Below, one piece after another: positions 1 to 9,091 of a DNA stretch of 55,975 nucleotides. The translations under genes were made by a program, and so were the position numbers. The notes below the pieces were generated by a model. That model was not told the DNA's origin. It was given only the letters and a program-made list of their open reading frames with translations, and did not search any database. Each line of letters begins with the position of its first letter. Position 1 is the stretch's first letter. The stretch comes from Planctomycetota bacterium (lineage in GTDB: Bacteria > Planctomycetota > SZUA-567 > H5-PLA8): contig JACQFI010000005.1 of NCBI GenBank assembly GCA_016200135.1, positions 1 through 55,975 on the forward strand, given 5' to 3'.

Positions 1-1
1 G

Positions 2-388
2 GACCGCGAGTTGCTCTATCGCCTGTTCCTGGCTAGGGAAGCGTCGGCTTCGACCGCAGTTGGCGACGGCATCGCCTTGCCGCATGTTCGGAATCCAATT
101 GTGCTTCAAGTCAACCGGCCCATGCTCACCCTTTGTTTTCTTGAAAAACCCGTCGACTTCGGAGCCTTGGATGGAAAACCGGTTCACGTGCTATTTTCAT
201 TGATCTGTCCGACCATGCGAAGCCATCTGCAGATGCTTGCGCGGTTATCCTTTGCCTTGCACGATCAAGAACTCAAACAGATCTTACTCCGACAAGGAAG
301 CCGCGAAGAAGTTCTACTGGCGGTACGCAAGATTGAAACGAAACTAGCGGCATCCGCAAACACGGAAGGATCGAAGGGCGCGCCATAG
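2..388 (+). CDS. PTS EIIA (fructose/nitrogen type) domain protein, 5' end outside window
   Basis: The reading frame is open from base 2, so the start lies before the window; the last 128 codons are present. The motif GDGIALPHVRNP matches the phosphorylation-site loop of the PTS EIIA type-2 fold (PtsN/FruA), with the His of LPH as the predicted phospho-acceptor. It is followed by the usual strand-helix order (FLEKPVDFGALDGKPVHVLF, then MRSHLQMLARLSFAL). These proteins take a phosphate from HPr and act in sugar import or as regulators. No EIIB or EIIC is visible. A second, complete EIIA-type gene lies at 26100-26576, and the two are similar in the DALDGEPVHV / GALDGKPVHV stretch. A regulatory role is inferred. 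The protein may have further domains upstream that cannot be seen. Confidence 0.85.
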   Translation, partial: DRELLYRLFLAREASASTAVGDGIALPHVRNPIVLQVNRPMLTLCFLEKPVDFGALDGKPVHVLFSLICPTMRSHLQMLARLSFALHDQELKQILLRQGSREEVLLAVRKIETKLAASANTEGSKGAP

Positions 389-493
389 CGTTCCGGGTAA
401 CTCGTCTTGCGATTCATGCGCGTTCAGCATCGAGAATCCAAGGACCGGAAATTCTCCGCGGTGCCTTTAATCGTTCCGGCCAAAAGGGCGAGG

Positions 494-1711
494 CTACGGC
501 TGAACAAGAACGCGACGGCGCGCGGTCGCTTGGCTTGGGGCATTGGTCAAGGTACGCGTACAGGCAACGCCGCGGGCAATGGCGAATTCCAGATCCGGCC
601 AAACATTCTCAGGTCCAATACCTTCAATAAAAGAGTGTTCGTCCATCGCCCGGTATTGCAAGGGAGACACGGCGCCTAGGATCAATTGGCCTCCACGCGA
701 ACGCATTTTATCGGCCGCCATGTTCATGTCCAAAATGGCATTGCCGTCGATCTTGACCCATGGCGTTAACACCAAGATTACGACACGACGATTTAGCGGG
801 AGACGATCGATCCATAACTGGAAATTGGGCGCACGCGCATGCGCGTACTGGCGATGGTTCTTAATCCGGTAGATGGCCAGATCTTCCGGCAATAAGGCGT
901 GGAGAATTCCGTGGAGGCGCAGGTCGGGATCGTTTGTCGAATCAATCTCGCCGATGTCGGCGATCGGTTTTTGCCAGTCGACGCCCATAATTAAGAACAA
1001 GAACGCAATCGGCACGACCAACCCCAAGTGGCCTATGTGATTAAAGGCGATGGCGCCGGCCACCGCGCCGAAAAGAAACGAACCAAAGATGCTGTAGAGA
1101 ACGAGGAGTCTCAGGATGGTTGGGTGTCTAAATGAAATCTTCAAGAGGCGGTTCGCGCGCGTCCAGCCATGCCCGCGGTGCTGCGTCCAATACCAAATCA
1201 AATATTGGACGGATTCGAGTCCCATATCGGTGAGCACGCCCGTCAGGTGCGTCGTGCGTACGACACTGCCGGAAATCTTTGTAATGGTCGCGTTCTGAAT
1301 CCCCATGGCCACCGAGCCGATGCATAACAAGGCCAACAGGACGGGCTGGCTCAGGGGCTGGCCTTTTTCGATCTGGAGAAAAAGCATGAAGGCCAGGATG
1401 AGGATGGCTTCGACGACTAAGGGAAGAACGTATTTTGAGCGTTTACCAAGCTGTTTTGCGCCTTCGGTCATGCACGCGGATATAACGGCGCCGAAATAAA
1501 ACGATCCCAGCAATGCCCCATAAAAGAGAACCATCTTCCAATCGCTGGTTGCAAGGGTTCGGCCGAAGTGCGTCGTGGTGCCTGTAACGTGCGAAACGAA
1601 GGTGTTCTCGCACGCCAGGAAGGTGATCACATTCGTATATCCGCCTATCCAAGAAAGCGATATGGCCAGGCGAGCTTTTTGTCTGATGGAGTATGCACGC
1701 GCTGAAAGCAT
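494..1711 (-). CDS. DUF1275 (YoaK-like) membrane protein with C-terminal STAS-like domain
   Basis: 405 residues. Residues about 15-235 are hydrophobic with several predicted membrane helices and carry DUF1275 family features: SWIGGYTNVITFLACENTFVSH..TGTTTH near the N-terminus and MGIQNATITKISGSVVRTTHLTGVLTD in the middle. Known DUF1275 proteins are about 220-250 residues. The extra 160 residues look like a soluble STAS-type domain (VVILVLTPWVKIDGNAILDMN..., then KMRSRGGQLILGAVSPLQYRAM and IGPENVWPDLEFAIARG), as seen after sulfate transporters and in anti-sigma antagonists. The function of DUF1275 is unknown; a STAS-regulated membrane transporter or sensor is an inference. It is transcribed divergently from the Ehr operon. 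Start is ATG at 1711; no strong ribosome binding site is evident. Confidence 0.8.
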   Translation of the reverse strand: MLSARAYSIRQKARLAISLSWIGGYTNVITFLACENTFVSHVTGTTTHFGRTLATSDWKMVLFYGALLGSFYFGAVISACMTEGAKQLGKRSKYVLPLVVEAILILAFMLFLQIEKGQPLSQPVLLALLCIGSVAMGIQNATITKISGSVVRTTHLTGVLTDMGLESVQYLIWYWTQHRGHGWTRANRLLKISFRHPTILRLLVLYSIFGSFLFGAVAGAIAFNHIGHLGLVVPIAFLFLIMGVDWQKPIADIGEIDSTNDPDLRLHGILHALLPEDLAIYRIKNHRQYAHARAPNFQLWIDRLPLNRRVVILVLTPWVKIDGNAILDMNMAADKMRSRGGQLILGAVSPLQYRAMDEHSFIEGIGPENVWPDLEFAIARGVACTRTLTNAPSQATARRRVLVQP

Positions 1712-1866
1712 AGGGCGCTCGGAGACCCACGGTGTCGATCTAACGATGCATGTCCATTAATGTACCATCCCGCTCCTAAATGTCCACCTGTTCAACTGCG
1801 CGGCGTTTGTTTAAAGCCGGCCGTTTAATTTTGTAACATGTTGTATTTAAATATCTTATAAGTTCA

Positions 1867-1895
1867 TTGACAATTCTACTGGACGCCCTTAGCAT
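1867..1895 (+). promoter_or_regulatory. Candidate sigma70-type promoter for the Ehr operon
   Basis: TTGACA at 1867-1872 is followed, after 17 bases, by TAGCAT at 1890-1895, a perfect -35 and a 4/6 -10. AT-rich sequence just upstream (about 1815-1866) could act as an UP element. It lies in the 351-base divergent gap 1712-2062, otherwise without a convincing gene, and would leave a leader of about 160 bases before the first operon start at 2063. A small palindrome AACATGTT lies at about 1836-1843. Prediction from sequence only. Confidence 0.4.
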
Positions 1896-2062
1896 CGAAA
1901 AAAAGATCGCGCTCTACGTGCACGATTGTCCAAGGCTTCTCCTGCAGGCTTGCAGGGTTTGTCGCACAAGGCTTCTGATTGGATTGCTTACAGGAAGATT
2001 CGAGCGTTTGAACGTAGGCATGAATTTTATGAGGTGCTCGCCACGTCGAGAGAGAGCTGCGC

Positions 2063-4090
2063 ATGCTGCTGTTCCTGCTCGCGATCGCCACGCTTCTATT
2101 AGGCGGCGGCGCGGCTTATTTGTATAGAAGTTCCGCAAAAGCCGCGACCTGGGTGGGAGCGGGAACGGCTGTGCTTGGTTCCGTTTTTGGGCTGGTCTCC
2201 GCATTTCAAGCTTTAGCCCATGGCGGAACGGACGGACTGCGGCTTGCCTGGAGTATCCCCTTAGGTTCCTTTTACATAGAAATTGATCCGCTCACCGCAT
2301 TTTTTATGGTCCCCCTTTTCGTGCTTGCGCCGCTGGCGGCCCTATACGGCGGCAACTATCTCTACGCCTACAAAGAGAAGAAATCGCTCGGGCCGCCCTG
2401 GTTCTTATATAATTTACTCATCGCCGCGATCGCGATGGTTTTTGTCGCGCGCAACGGGATTCTTTTCCTGATGGCTTGGGAAATTATGGCGCTGTCCGCG
2501 TATTTTCTCGTTTGTTTCGAACATGAAAAAGAGAGTGTTAGAAAAGCGGGCTGGGCCTATCTCGTTGCGTCTCATATCGCCTTCGCGCTGTTGATCGTGG
2601 CCTTTGTGTTGCTTGGGCGCGGAGCCGGGACGCTGGACTTCGACCAATTCCCCAACGCGTTCTCCAGCCGCAGCATCGGATGGGCGACGGGGAACACGAT
2701 TTGGATTCTGGCCATTATCGGATTTGGATTGAAAGCCGGCTTTGTGCCCCTTCACGTTTGGCTGCCCGAAGCCCATCCGGCCGCGCCGTCGCATGTTTCC
2801 GCGGTGATGTCGGGGATCTTGATCAAAACGGGATTGTACGGATTGCTGCGCCTGCTCACCTTCGATCGTACGCCTGCGCCATGGGTTGGATTGACATTGG
2901 CCGGTCTAGGCCTGCTCACTGCCTTTCTCGGGATCGCCATGGCTTTGCAGCAGCGCGACATAAAGCGCGTGCTGGCCTATTCCAGCATCGAAAACATGGG
3001 TTTAATCGCGTTTTCAATGGGTCTAGGACTGTGGGGCATGGCCCAACGGCTGCCTGAAGTAGCGCTTTTGGGCATGACCGGCGCTCTGCTGCATATCTGG
3101 AACCACGCTTTAATGAAGGGCCTGCTCTTTCTCTCGGCGGGAAGTATTTTGCACGGCACCGGCACAAAGGACATGGAAAGACTCGGCGGGCTGCTCAGGC
3201 TAATGCCTTTCACAGGAAGCACGATGATTCTTGGGTCCGTTGCGCTCGCCGCCCTCCCGCCCCTGAACGGTTTTGTCAGCAAATGGCTGATGTACATGAG
3301 CCTCATGAAGTATTCCATGGCGACGGAAACGGCCGGAAGTTTAATGGCCCACTTTGGCGTGGGCCTGCTGGCTCTGATCGGCGGCCTTTCGGTGGTAACG
3401 TTCGTCCGTCTAACCGGCATCGTGCTGCTGGGCGCTCCCCGCGACAAAACCGTCACGCATGTTCACGAGTCCTCGAAGTGGATGACTGGGCCTATGCAAC
3501 TCTTGGCGCTTCTTTGCCTGGTCATAGCAGTGATTCCACAGCGGACAGCCGGCCTCTTTGGAGGCGTCCTGCAACAAATGATTGGATGGGAGGGAATGCA
3601 TTCCTCCCCAGAATGGGAATGGCCGAGCGCATCTCTCGAGATTGCCGGTGCCATCAATGCCTGGACGCTGCTGGCCGTCTTGACGTTGGCTGCCGTTTTG
3701 TGGGTGCGGACCCGCAGGTTCGTTGGACCGCAAGCCTCGACTTGGGGCTGTGGGTATGTACGGCCAACGGTGCGGATGCAATATACGGGGCGTTCTTTTG
3801 TGGAAATGATTGCGGAACATCTTCTCCCCCGATTCCTAAGGCCGCGCACGCGCCGTGAGGCGCCGAGGGGTTTGTTTCCGGCGGGCAAGGCGGATTTTGA
3901 ATCGCAAAGCCCGGACCCTGTCGACCAAAAGGTTTACGCGCCGTTCTTCTGCTATTGGGCGGACCGCTTTTCGCGGCTGCGCATCCTGCAACAGGGCAAG
4001 GTTCACGTCTATCTTTTATACATTATGTTTACGGTCGTTTTAGCTCTCGCTTGGGCGTCCATTCGTACGTGGTTTTGGGGCGTGTCATGA
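2063..4090 (+). CDS. HyfB-like proton-antiporter membrane subunit (first copy)
   Basis: 675 residues, strongly hydrophobic, of the NuoL/HyfB (proton_antipo_M) family. These subunits move H+ or Na+ in complex I and group 4 hydrogenases. Key residues are visible: Glu140 in AWEIMALSAYFLV, Lys224 in GFGLKAGFVPLHVWLPEAH, Lys255 in ILIKTGLYG and Lys352 in WNHALMKGLLFLSAG. The motif DIKRVLAYSSIENMG is typical of hydrogenase-4 component B. After the membrane core there is a conserved tail (WGCGY...RMQYTGRSF, residues about 565-580) and a final membrane helix. First gene of a seven-gene operon; its stop overlaps the next start by ATGA at 4087-4090. The next gene is a paralog with the same tail. A purine-rich GAGAGAG precedes the ATG. 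Confidence 0.9.
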   Translation: MLLFLLAIATLLLGGGAAYLYRSSAKAATWVGAGTAVLGSVFGLVSAFQALAHGGTDGLRLAWSIPLGSFYIEIDPLTAFFMVPLFVLAPLAALYGGNYLYAYKEKKSLGPPWFLYNLLIAAIAMVFVARNGILFLMAWEIMALSAYFLVCFEHEKESVRKAGWAYLVASHIAFALLIVAFVLLGRGAGTLDFDQFPNAFSSRSIGWATGNTIWILAIIGFGLKAGFVPLHVWLPEAHPAAPSHVSAVMSGILIKTGLYGLLRLLTFDRTPAPWVGLTLAGLGLLTAFLGIAMALQQRDIKRVLAYSSIENMGLIAFSMGLGLWGMAQRLPEVALLGMTGALLHIWNHALMKGLLFLSAGSILHGTGTKDMERLGGLLRLMPFTGSTMILGSVALAALPPLNGFVSKWLMYMSLMKYSMATETAGSLMAHFGVGLLALIGGLSVVTFVRLTGIVLLGAPRDKTVTHVHESSKWMTGPMQLLALLCLVIAVIPQRTAGLFGGVLQQMIGWEGMHSSPEWEWPSASLEIAGAINAWTLLAVLTLAAVLWVRTRRFVGPQASTWGCGYVRPTVRMQYTGRSFVEMIAEHLLPRFLRPRTRREAPRGLFPAGKADFESQSPDPVDQKVYAPFFCYWADRFSRLRILQQGKVHVYLLYIMFTVVLALAWASIRTWFWGVS

Positions 4091-6066
4091 GCGAAGTTGC
4101 GCTGCTTTGGGGTATAGGCATCGCGGGAGTCAGCGGTGTTCCGGGGCTGTTTTTTGGACGTTATTCGTTCACGGGACAATGTGTAACCACCGCGCTGTCG
4201 GTAGCCGGCAGCGTTCTCGGATTGACGGGGGTCGGACTGTACTGGCTTGCGGCGGACGGCCGGCCGCTGGTATTGCCGTGGGGTGTTTTAGGCGCCGATT
4301 TCAGCGTGGCCATAGACGGCCTCTCGGCCATCTTCCTGCTGCCCGTTTTCCTGGTCTCGATACTGGGTAATATCTACGGCTTAGGCTATTGGAAGCAGGC
4401 CGACCATCCGGAAAATGGACGGAAATTGCGTCTTTTCTATGGCGTCATGACCGCGGGCATGGCCCTGCTGGTGATTGCCCACAATAGTATTTTGTTCCTG
4501 TTCGGATGGGAGAGCATGGCCTTGGCGGCCTTTTTTCTTGTGACCACCGAGGATCACAAGGCGGAGGTCCGTGAGGTCGGCTTCATTTATTTGATCGCTA
4601 CGCACGTAGCCACCCTGAGTCTGTTTGCGCTCTTTGCCCTGCTGTATGTCATAAGCGGCTCCTTCGACCTGGTTCCGCTCAATGAAAACAGCATGCCCGA
4701 TGGAATTTCGACCGCCGTGTTAATTTTGGCGCTGCTCGGCTTCGGCTTGAAAGCCGGATTGATGCCTTTGCATGTCTGGCTTCCCGGCGCCCATGCCATG
4801 GCGCCCAGTCATGTTTCAGCCATCATGTCCGGAGTCATCATCAAAATGGGCATCTATGGGCTTGCGCGTGTTCTGTCGCTGTTCCCGCATCCCCCGTTGC
4901 TATGGGGCGGCGTGGTCTTAGGCTTGGGCGTCGTTTCGGGCATCCTGGGCGTCGTCTTTGCCATAAGTCAGCACGACCTTAAGCGCTTGCTCGCGTACCA
5001 TAGCATCGAAAACATCGGCATCATCGCCATGGGTCTTGGGTTGGCTTTAATCGGGCGATCGCTCAATCGCGTGGATTGGATCTTGCTTGGTCTAAGCGGA
5101 TGCTTATTGCACGTCTGGAACCACGCCCTGTTCAAGTCGCTGCTTTTTTTAAGCGCCGGTTCGGTCATCCACGCGGTTCATACGCGTGAGATCGACCATC
5201 TAGGCGGGTTGGCTCGGAACATGCCGCGGACGGCGCTCTATTTTCTGATCGGAGCCGTCGCCATCTGCGGCTTGCCGCCGTTGAATGGATTCATCAGCGA
5301 GTACCTCATCTATGTAGGCTTATTGGGCACGCTACAGGAGTCGGGGGGGCCCTCCTTTACGAGTGCCGCGTTTGCGGCGCCCGCGTTGGCCCTGATCGGC
5401 GCGCTGGCGGTCGCGTGTTTCGTAAAGGTCTTTGGCGCCGTTTTCTTGGGGCAAGCGCGGTCCGCTCGGAGCGCTCCGGCGCACGAGGCGCCGCCAAGCA
5501 TGCTCTTGCCCATGGCCGCGCTCAGCGTGTGCTGTTTTTTCATCGGCTTGGTTCCAGGCTTCATTGCGCCGCTCTTCGAACAAGCCGCGGCCGCGTGGGC
5601 GCCGGAGTTGCGGGATGCCCTGCCGCCTTTATCGACGTTGGTTCCACTAGGCCGCATCGGCGTCATGGCCGCAGCCTTGTTCGCCGCGCTTTTTCTGGGG
5701 AGTTTGCTCCTGTGGGCGCGGCTGCGCAACACAAGCGTGGTGAGGCATGTTACGTGGGGCTGCGGCTATGCCGCCGCCACGCCGCGCATGCAATATACTT
5801 CGTCGTCGTTCGCACAAATACTCGTGGGCCTCTTCAGATGGGTGCTGCGGCCGCGCATCCAGAAGCCCGCCCCATTACCCTTATTCCCGAAGGCCACAAG
5901 CTTCCATAGCGAAGTGCCTGACGTAGTGTTGAACGAGGTTGTGCTGCCCGCCTTTCATTTGAATGCACGGGTGTACGCGTGGTTTCGCATCTTTCAGCAG
6001 GGAAGCATCCAAGCGTACTTGTTGTACATTTTTCTGACGCTGCTTGTGCTGTTGTTTTGGCGCTAA
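4087..6066 (+). CDS. HyfB-like proton-antiporter membrane subunit (second copy)
   Basis: 659 residues from the ATG at 4087, which overlaps the upstream stop (ATGA); the open frame runs further upstream but the overlap start is preferred because homology to the first copy begins here. Same NuoL/HyfB family: Glu142 in GWESMALAAFFLV, Lys222 in GFGLKAGLMPLHVWLPGAH, Lys253 in VIIKMGIYG, Lys350 in WNHALFKSLLFLSAGS and HDLKRLLAYHSIENIG. The tail repeats the WGCGY...RMQYTSSSF motif and ends in a membrane helix. Copies 1 and 2 therefore look like an old tandem duplication with clear divergence. Together with HyfF they give the complex three antiporter-type subunits, the number found in complex I; no HyfD gene is present. 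All ion-path residues appear intact. Confidence 0.9.
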   Translation: MSEVALLWGIGIAGVSGVPGLFFGRYSFTGQCVTTALSVAGSVLGLTGVGLYWLAADGRPLVLPWGVLGADFSVAIDGLSAIFLLPVFLVSILGNIYGLGYWKQADHPENGRKLRLFYGVMTAGMALLVIAHNSILFLFGWESMALAAFFLVTTEDHKAEVREVGFIYLIATHVATLSLFALFALLYVISGSFDLVPLNENSMPDGISTAVLILALLGFGLKAGLMPLHVWLPGAHAMAPSHVSAIMSGVIIKMGIYGLARVLSLFPHPPLLWGGVVLGLGVVSGILGVVFAISQHDLKRLLAYHSIENIGIIAMGLGLALIGRSLNRVDWILLGLSGCLLHVWNHALFKSLLFLSAGSVIHAVHTREIDHLGGLARNMPRTALYFLIGAVAICGLPPLNGFISEYLIYVGLLGTLQESGGPSFTSAAFAAPALALIGALAVACFVKVFGAVFLGQARSARSAPAHEAPPSMLLPMAALSVCCFFIGLVPGFIAPLFEQAAAAWAPELRDALPPLSTLVPLGRIGVMAAALFAALFLGSLLLWARLRNTSVVRHVTWGCGYAAATPRMQYTSSSFAQILVGLFRWVLRPRIQKPAPLPLFPKATSFHSEVPDVVLNEVVLPAFHLNARVYAWFRIFQQGSIQAYLLYIFLTLLVLLFWR

Positions 6067-6076
6067 AAGGTAACCG

Positions 6077-6994
6077 ATGGATACGCTGGTCCACAATTCG
6101 GTACACGTCGTTCTGGCGCTGACGCTGCCGCCTTTGCTATTAGGCCTGATCGCCAAGACCAAGGCACTTTTCGCCGGGCGCAAGGGTCCGCCGCTCTTGC
6201 AGTGGTATTTCGACTTAATCCGGCTCTTTCAAAAAGGCTCGGTTTTCAGCCAAACAACGACCTGGGTTTTTCGCGCCGGCCCGGTCGTGGGTCTCGTAAC
6301 GGCGGCCATGGCAATCCTGTTGATCCCGATGGTGAATGGAATCGCGCCGCTCTCGTTCACCGGCGATTTGATTTTCCTGGCTTATATCCTGGGACTCGGG
6401 CGGTTTTTCACCGCGCTCGCCGCGCTCGATACGGGCTCGTCCTTCGAAGGCATGGGCGCGGCTCGGGAAGTGACCTTCGCCTGCTTGGCGGAGCCGGCGT
6501 TCATTCTGGGGTTGATGGTGCTCGCGAAGTTGTCCGGTTCGTTGAAATTGGCGACCATGCTGGACGGCTCCCTCGCCACGCACTGGTCTTCCTCGGGCGC
6601 CTCGCTTGTATTGGTTCTGCTCAGTTGGTTTATCATTCTGCTGGCGGAGAACTCCCGCATCCCGTTCGACGATCCCAACACCCATTTAGAGCTCACGATG
6701 ATTCACGAAGTGATGGTGCTCGATCACAGCGGCCCGGCGCTGGGCATGATTCTTTACGGCGCGGCGCTCAAACTGTTCGTATTTGCCGCGTTAATCGTGC
6801 GCTTGGCGCTTCCGGTGAATATGGGCGATCCCTGGCTGGATTGGCCGCTGTTCATCGGCGGGACGTTGCTCGTGGCCATGCTTGTGGGCGTGGTGGAGTC
6901 GGTCATGGCGCGCTTGCGGCTCACGCATGTCCCCGTGCTCCTGATTGCGGCGTGTCTCTTGTCTGCCTTTGGAGCCATTCTCCTGGTGAGGTAA
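6077..6994 (+). CDS. HyfC-like membrane anchor (NuoH family)
   Basis: 305 residues with about eight predicted membrane helices, of the NuoH/HycD/HyfC family, which connects the peripheral electron arm to the antiporter arm. Visible landmarks: AGRKGPPLLQWYFDLIRLFQKG (residues 33-54), matching the quinone-site loop of NuoH (RxGPxxxQxxxDxxKLxxK); DTGSSFEGMGAARE (118-131); and ENSRIPFDDPNTHLELTMIHE (191-211), the acidic loop found in the whole family. Length is usual for HyfC. It follows the second HyfB copy by 10 bases, with AAGGTAA before the ATG. Hydrogenase members of the family do not need a quinone site, complex I does; which applies here cannot be read from the sequence. Confidence 0.92.
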   Translation: MDTLVHNSVHVVLALTLPPLLLGLIAKTKALFAGRKGPPLLQWYFDLIRLFQKGSVFSQTTTWVFRAGPVVGLVTAAMAILLIPMVNGIAPLSFTGDLIFLAYILGLGRFFTALAALDTGSSFEGMGAAREVTFACLAEPAFILGLMVLAKLSGSLKLATMLDGSLATHWSSSGASLVLVLLSWFIILLAENSRIPFDDPNTHLELTMIHEVMVLDHSGPALGMILYGAALKLFVFAALIVRLALPVNMGDPWLDWPLFIGGTLLVAMLVGVVESVMARLRLTHVPVLLIAACLLSAFGAILLVR

Positions 6995-6998
6995 GCCG

Positions 6999-7640
6999 AT
7001 GGTTCAAATTATTGATCCCTTGTTGATCGCCGCCCTCGCGCTCAATTTCGTTACGCTCGGGACAAGCAGGATTCGCGCGGCCATCCATGCAGTGGCCCTT
7101 CAGGGCATCCTATTGGGCCTCCTGCCCCTGTTTATCCACCCGCACATTGGGCTGCGCGGCATATTGCTTGTGCTGGGCACGTTTGTTCTAAAAGGATTCG
7201 TGGTTCCTGCGTTTCTCGTGCATGCCATGCGCGAAGTGGAAATCCAGCATGAGGTCACGCCATTCATAAATTATATCAGTTCCCTTTTACTGGGGGCCTT
7301 AGGAACGGGCATGGCGTTGGTTTTCGCCCACACGCTGCCGCTGGCGGACGAGCATACGGGACTGCTGATCGTGCCCGCATCGCTCTCGATGGTGTGGACC
7401 GGCTTCCTGATGCTTACGACGCGCAGGAAAGCCATCATGCAGGTGCTCGGATACCTTCTCCTGGAAAACGGCATCTTTCTGTTCGGGCTCTTGCTGCTGG
7501 AGGCGATGCCGTTTCTGGTTGAAATCGGAGTGCTGCTCGACCTGTTCACCCTGGTATTTGTCATGGGCATCATCATTCACCATATCAGCCGGGAATTTTC
7601 ATCGATGAGTACCGACCATCTTTCAGAACTGAAGGAATAG
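6999..7640 (+). CDS. HyfE-like membrane subunit (NuoK-related)
   Basis: 213 residues, nearly all hydrophobic, matching hydrogenase-4 component E, whose core relates to NuoK. Seen: a first block of helices up to about residue 85, then SSLLLGALGTGMALVFAHTLP, AIMQVLGYLLLENGIFLFGLLL with a buried Glu (the family's conserved membrane carboxylate), and a C-terminal FTLVFVMGIIIHHISREFSSMSTDHLSELKE. Length is normal for HyfE. GAGGTAAG precedes the ATG, and the gene starts 4 bases after hyfC. It probably lies between the HyfC-like anchor and the antiporter subunits and helps carry protons. Confidence 0.88.
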   Translation: MVQIIDPLLIAALALNFVTLGTSRIRAAIHAVALQGILLGLLPLFIHPHIGLRGILLVLGTFVLKGFVVPAFLVHAMREVEIQHEVTPFINYISSLLLGALGTGMALVFAHTLPLADEHTGLLIVPASLSMVWTGFLMLTTRRKAIMQVLGYLLLENGIFLFGLLLLEAMPFLVEIGVLLDLFTLVFVMGIIIHHISREFSSMSTDHLSELKE

Positions 7641-7645
7641 CCGCA

Positions 7646-9091
7646 ATGGCATACCTGCTCATTGTCTTTCCGCTTTCACTGGCCGCGCTGGCCTTCGCCT
7701 GTCCCAGCAACCGGCTGCGGCCGTGGCTGCTGCCGCTTGGAGCGCTGGGTTACCTGGGTCTGGCCGTGACCGCGATCGTCCAGGCGAGCGCAGGCGCGGT
7801 CATTGCGGGTCTTGACGATTGGCTGCTGCTGGACGCGCTGGGAAAAGTCGTCCTTGGGTTTCTCGGCACGCTGTACTTCCTCTGTTCGCTTTACGCGCCG
7901 GGTTATCTGCAATTACGTTCGGAACGATCCAACCGCGTCTTCTGCACCAGTCTGTTCACGATGCTCGCCATGATGACCATCGTCACGCTGTCCCATCATC
8001 TGGGATTGATGTGGGTGGCGATGGAAGCCACGACGCTCTCGACCGGTCCGTTGCTCTATTTCAACCGCACCTCTCGCTCGCTGGAGGCAACTTGGAAGTA
8101 TCTTCTGATCGGCTCGGTGGGCATTGCGCTTGCCCTTCTCGGCTCCTTTTTCCTGGCCTACTCCTCGTTAAAGTCCGGGTTGGAATCGACTCTGCTGTTC
8201 GACCAACTCATACGGGACGCGCCGCGCTTGTCCCCGCCGTGGCTCCACGCCGCGTTCGTGCTGCTCTTTATCGGCTACGGCACCAAGATGGGCTTGGCCC
8301 CCATGCACACCTGGAAGCCCGATGCCTACGGCGAAGTGCCCGGGCTGGTGGGCACCCTTCTAGCCGGAGGCGTGACGACCTGCGCCTTTGTGGCCGTTCT
8401 GCGTGTCTACCAGATCTGCCGGGCAGGCGCGGAAGCCGAGTTCGCACGCGAAGTCATGATTTTCATGGGACTGCTTTCGATGGCCGTTGCGGCCGTCTTT
8501 ATGGTTCGGCAGCGCGATTTCAAACGGATGTTGGCGTACTCCAGCGTCGAACACATGGGCATACTTGTCCTCGGCGTAGGCATCGGCGGAACGGCCGTAT
8601 ACGGAGCCTTGCTACACCTCATCAACAACGGGCTTACCAAGGGCATCCTGTTCCTTTCGGCGGGCAACATTCATCGCGCTTACGGAAGCAAAGTGACGGA
8701 CGATGTGCGTGGCGCTATCAAACGAGTGCCGTTTTCCGGAGTGCTGTTCTTAATCGGGTTTCTGGCCATCACCGGTTCGCCGCCGTTTGGGCCGTTCGTA
8801 AGCGAGTTCACGATCCTGAATACGGCCATCCGGGACGGACAATTTCTTGTCGGCGGATTGTTTCTTTTGATGTTAAACGTGGTGTTCATAGGCATGGGCG
8901 CTACGGTGCTTGCGGTCGTCCAGGGCGAGCCGCCGGAAAAGCAAGACGCGCATGCATTCAAGGACCGTATGAGCACCGGAGTGCCGATCCTTTTATTCCT
9001 CGGTCTTGTTTTGATGCTGGGGCTCTACATCCCGCCTGCGCTTGAAGCGCTGCTTCGAGAGGCCGCCGCATTCTTGGAGGTCAAGGGATGA
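7646..9091 (+). CDS. HyfF-like proton-antiporter membrane subunit
   Basis: 481 residues of the NuoL/M/N superfamily, closest in layout to HyfF. Ion-path residues are present: Glu127 in MWVAMEATTLSTGPLLYF, Lys214 in GYGTKMGLAPMHTWKPDAY, and the Lys in INNGLTKGILFLSAGNIHRAYGSK. The HTWKPDAYGEVPG and FKRMLAYSSVEHMGIL motifs are typical of HyfF and differ from the HyfB versions (HVWLPEAH). Fourteen or so membrane helices are expected. It starts 5 bases after hyfE, and its stop overlaps the start of the next gene by 4 bases (9088-9091), suggesting translational coupling of the last membrane subunit with the large soluble subunit. Confidence 0.9.
   Translation: MAYLLIVFPLSLAALAFACPSNRLRPWLLPLGALGYLGLAVTAIVQASAGAVIAGLDDWLLLDALGKVVLGFLGTLYFLCSLYAPGYLQLRSERSNRVFCTSLFTMLAMMTIVTLSHHLGLMWVAMEATTLSTGPLLYFNRTSRSLEATWKYLLIGSVGIALALLGSFFLAYSSLKSGLESTLLFDQLIRDAPRLSPPWLHAAFVLLFIGYGTKMGLAPMHTWKPDAYGEVPGLVGTLLAGGVTTCAFVAVLRVYQICRAGAEAEFAREVMIFMGLLSMAVAAVFMVRQRDFKRMLAYSSVEHMGILVLGVGIGGTAVYGALLHLINNGLTKGILFLSAGNIHRAYGSKVTDDVRGAIKRVPFSGVLFLIGFLAITGSPPFGPFVSEFTILNTAIRDGQFLVGGLFLLMLNVVFIGMGATVLAVVQGEPPEKQDAHAFKDRMSTGVPILLFLGLVLMLGLYIPPALEALLREAAAFLEVKG

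Noticed and set aside
1867..2127. Plus-strand open frame of 86 codons before the Ehr operon
   Set aside because: It overlaps the first HyfB-like gene in another frame, has no ribosome binding site and no recognisable composition; the region is better read as leader sequence.
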